DNA from: Firmicutes bacterium UBA1065
Lineage (GTDB): Bacteria; Bacillota; Clostridia; Tissierellales; Sedimentibacteraceae
Length of the DNA: 16,098 nucleotides
Direction of reading: 5' to 3'
NCBI GenBank assembly: GCA_002316225.1
Contig: DCDC01000094.1
Coordinates: 1-16,098, forward strand
The notes below the pieces were generated by a model that was not told the origin of the DNA, did no database searches, and saw nothing but the letters and a program-made list of their open reading frames with translations. Below, piece after piece: positions 14,233 through 16,098 of this stretch. Each line of letters begins with the position of its first letter. The stretch's first letter is position 1. A program made the translations under genes and the position numbers.

Positions 14233-14261
14233 AGTTTAACCAATATTAGGTTTATTGTCAA
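14233..14261 (-). promoter_or_regulatory. Promoter of tRNA-Ser
   Basis: Minus-strand TTGACA (14256-14261), a 17-base spacer and TAAACT (14233-14238), about 23 bases before the tRNA 5' end. Confidence 0.82.
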
Positions 14262-14301
14262 TGTAAAAATATGAGATTCTTAGGGGCAAAGGCACTGAGG
14301 T

Positions 14302-15321
14302 TTATTCCAATTCTTTGAATGTTTTTGCTGCACGTTTCATTTTTTCTACAATAGGCAGCTTATAGGGGCACTTCTTTTCACATTTACGGCAGCGGACACA
14401 TTGGTCAGCTTTAACCTCCAAGGCATCATATTTGAGCTTGGCATATTCCGGCATATTATATCTTGTAACGTAACTTTCATATACGAATACGTTTGGTATG
14501 TCTATTCCCTCTGGACAGGGCTTGCAATAGCCGCATCGCCTGCAAAATTCCGTTCCCAGGGCTTCAACCTCTTTGTTAAGTATATCCTCTTCTTCCTTTG
14601 TCACGGGTTCAAAATCTATTCCCAGGCGAGCATTTTCAATTATTTGTTCGATTGTATCCATCCCGGGTATAGCAACTGTTATTAGTCCTGAATTAATGAC
14701 ATATTTCAAGGATAAACGGGCATTATCAATTGCACCTCCTGCCATAGGCTTCATTGCAATAGTTCCCATGCCTTTGTCAAGAGCCTTCATCAAAAGCTCT
14801 GTTCCCTGGGGCTCAACAGGATTAAAAGGAAACTGAACGGTTTCGAATTCATTGTTATCAATAGCCTCAATAAGGATCTCCCTTATGTGACCTGTAATTC
14901 CTATATGTTTAATCAAGCCTTGTTCTTTTGCTTCAACTAATGCCTTCAAAGCTCCATTTTCCAAAAAAATGCTATCCAACTGCTGTCTAGAGCTTACATT
15001 GTGAACCTGATACAAATCTATGTATTCCACCTGGAGCTCATTCAAGCTTTGCTCTATGGAGCTTTTCATTGAATCATAATCATAGCTCATGGCCTTGGTG
15101 GCAATGTAAAAATTCTCCCTGCCTGCTTCCTTAAGGCCCATACCTATTTGTTTTTCGCTGTTTGTATAGGCCCTTGCCGTATCAATAAAGTTAATACCTT
15201 GTTTTTTGCATTCAAGGATCAGGTTTACCGCTTCATTTTCACTTACATGCTGTATAGGAATTCCTCCGAAACCTACTACAGACACTTCCATGCCCGTATT
15301 TCCCAAAAGTCTCTTTTTCAT
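14302..15321 (-). CDS. Aldo/keto reductase with C-terminal bis-[4Fe-4S] domain
   Basis: A 339-aa fusion of an aldo/keto reductase barrel and a ferredoxin-like tail. The barrel keeps the classical tetrad: Asp47 (FIDTARAY), Tyr52, Lys76 (IATKAMS) and His107 (YQVHNV). VGFGGIPIQ and AIPGMDTIEQ mark the barrel start and the NAD(P)H side. The tail has CxxCxxCxxxCP-like clusters at C260, C263, C266, C269 and at C308, C311, C314, C318, enough for two cubane clusters. Such fusions occur in anaerobes; the clusters could pass electrons to or from ferredoxin, but the substrate and donor are unknown. ATG with GAGG 6 bases upstream; own promoter. No clear terminator is seen before the tRNA-Ser promoter. 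Confidence 0.9.
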   Translation of the reverse strand: MKKRLLGNTGMEVSVVGFGGIPIQHVSENEAVNLILECKKQGINFIDTARAYTNSEKQIGMGLKEAGRENFYIATKAMSYDYDSMKSSIEQSLNELQVEYIDLYQVHNVSSRQQLDSIFLENGALKALVEAKEQGLIKHIGITGHIREILIEAIDNNEFETVQFPFNPVEPQGTELLMKALDKGMGTIAMKPMAGGAIDNARLSLKYVINSGLITVAIPGMDTIEQIIENARLGIDFEPVTKEEEDILNKEVEALGTEFCRRCGYCKPCPEGIDIPNVFVYESYVTRYNMPEYAKLKYDALEVKADQCVRCRKCEKKCPYKLPIVEKMKRAAKTFKELE

Positions 15322-15349
15322 ATTTTACCTCGCAAATTATAATCAATTT

Positions 15350-15378
15350 ATTATATATTAGATATTTACCCGAGTCAA
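15350..15378 (-). promoter_or_regulatory. Promoter of the aldo/keto reductase gene
   Basis: Minus-strand TTGACT (15373-15378), a 17-base spacer and perfect TATAAT (15350-15355), about 28 bases before the ATG at 15321. Confidence 0.85.
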
Positions 15379-15454
15379 TGCAGAATGTACCGGAACAAGC
15401 CTTTGAGCCTTGATTATCAGGCAAGAGAAAAATAGTGAAAATATTTTTGAAATG

Positions 15455-15470
15455 TGATAATATATTATCA
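15455..15470. promoter_or_regulatory. 16-bp perfect palindrome over the candidate GNAT promoter
   Basis: TGATAATATATTATCA is a perfect inverted repeat with no spacer. It overlaps a candidate extended -10 (TGTGATAAT, 15453-15461) on the plus strand, 45 bases before the acetyltransferase ATG. A dimeric repressor site is plausible. No strong -35 box is visible. Confidence 0.45.
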
Positions 15471-15514
15471 TCTTTAATGAATGTATAACAGGGTAGAAAA
15501 AGGAGAACCGTAAA

Positions 15515-16021
15515 ATGACAACTGAAATACGAAAGATAAGGCCTGCAACACCGGAAGATTATGAAGAGATATTAAAGCTTAACGAAGAATCCGTGCATTT
15601 TTTATCCCCCCTTTCCAAGGAAAAGCTGATTCATTTGCACCAAGAATCCGAAATATTGAAGGTTGTGGAAACAGATGGCAAGGTTGAAGCTTTTGTCTTA
15701 GCTCTGAGAGAAGGAAAGGATTACGACAGCGTAAATTATGCTTGGTTTTCAAAGAATTATGAGAAATTTTTGTATATCGACAGGGTGGTCGTATCTGTCA
15801 AACAACAAGGGTCCGGCCTGGGTAAAATGCTTTATGAGGATGTTTTCAAGCATGCCAAATCAATAGATGTTCCTGTCGTGACAGCAGAGATAGACATTGA
15901 ACCGCCAAATCCGGTTTCATTGAAATTTCACGAAAAGTTTGGTTTTAAGGAAGTTGGAAAACAAGCAGTTGCCGGAGGTAAGAAGATTGTCTCCCTGCAA
16001 GCTGTTCAAATTGCAGAGTAA
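15515..16021 (+). CDS. GNAT-family N-acetyltransferase
   Basis: Predicted acetyl-CoA-dependent acetyltransferase of 168 aa. The core GNAT motif A is visible as YIDRVVVSVKQQGSGLGK, with the pyrophosphate-binding QQGSGLGK at 97-104. Motif B follows as NPVSLKFHEKFGFKEVG near 130-147. The N-terminal IRPATPEDYEEILKLNEESV is typical of the family. It looks like the stand-alone GNAT group of COG3818, from memory and without a search. The substrate (amino acid, amine, protein or antibiotic) cannot be told. The ATG follows AAAGGAG. It is divergent from the aldo/keto reductase gene across a 190-base gap, and is followed 39 bases later by a tRNA. Confidence 0.88.
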   Translation: MTTEIRKIRPATPEDYEEILKLNEESVHFLSPLSKEKLIHLHQESEILKVVETDGKVEAFVLALREGKDYDSVNYAWFSKNYEKFLYIDRVVVSVKQQGSGLGKMLYEDVFKHAKSIDVPVVTAEIDIEPPNPVSLKFHEKFGFKEVGKQAVAGGKKIVSLQAVQIAE

Positions 16022-16060
16022 GGCATACATTAAGCATATCCGAGAATAAATGAAATATCC

Positions 16061-16098
16061 GGGGATGTGGCTCAGCGGGAGAGCGTTCGGTTCGCATC
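16061..16098 (+). tRNA. tRNA-Ala(CGC), 5' half, cut by the window edge
   Basis: The 38 bases fit the first half of a tRNA: acceptor strand GGGGATG, T8, D arm GCTC-AGCGGGA-GAGC, G26, anticodon 5' strand TTCGG, and loop TTCGCAT. This gives anticodon CGC, reading GCG (alanine). The 3' half lies outside, so the call rests on the D arm and loop alone. Confidence 0.8.

Noticed and set aside
1..16098. Novel multigene system or mobile island
   Set aside because: All sizeable genes fit known housekeeping, envelope, spore or transport families, with uniform composition and no integrase, transposase, toxin-antitoxin or defence genes.

Overview
The window looks like a piece of chromosome from a low-GC, Gram-positive, endospore-forming Firmicute, probably in the class Clostridia. 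The evidence is a complete cotJABC spore-coat operon, a T-box riboswitch, near-consensus TTGACA/TATAAT promoters, strong GGAGG ribosome binding sites, an MreB/Mbl-type actin, and an exported protein with S-layer homology (SLH) repeats. I cannot name the genus. No phage, plasmid, CRISPR, transposase or defence genes are visible. This is mostly housekeeping sequence, and I found no convincing new multigene system.

Left part (1-8055, all minus strand). Reading right to left: an orphan histidine kinase-receiver hybrid with its own terminator; a long-form ribose-phosphate pyrophosphokinase with its own promoter and terminator; then a four-gene cell-envelope cluster starting at a TTGAAA-17-TATAAT promoter. 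The cluster is mreB/mbl, galU (UTP-glucose-1-phosphate uridylyltransferase), pgcA (alpha-phosphoglucomutase) and a secreted lytic transglycosylase-SH3-SLH protein. PgcA and GalU convert glucose-6-phosphate to UDP-glucose for envelope polymers, MreB positions wall synthesis, and the last protein probably cuts and binds the wall. Beyond it the left edge holds short imperfect repeats of a GGGCT-AA-AGCCC hairpin unit.

Middle part (8147-12796). A tRNA-Lys(TTT) with its own promoter and terminator lies on the minus strand. A PLP-dependent aminotransferase on the plus strand converges on a MATE-family exporter with a TTG start. Next comes argG, alone, under a T-box leader whose likely specifier codon is AGA (arginine). 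This implies induction when tRNA-Arg is uncharged.

Right part (12966-16098). cotJA-cotJB-cotJC (plus) converge on tRNA-Ser(CGA) (minus). An aldo/keto reductase with two C-terminal [4Fe-4S] motifs (minus) is divergent from a GNAT acetyltransferase (plus), and a tRNA-Ala(CGC) is cut by the right edge.

The most interesting leftover structure is non-coding: three intergenic palindromes with GGGAC-type ends (4315-4373, 9691-9720, 14066-14116). They look like one family of dispersed REP-like elements, one of which sits in the transcribed gap between mreB and galU.
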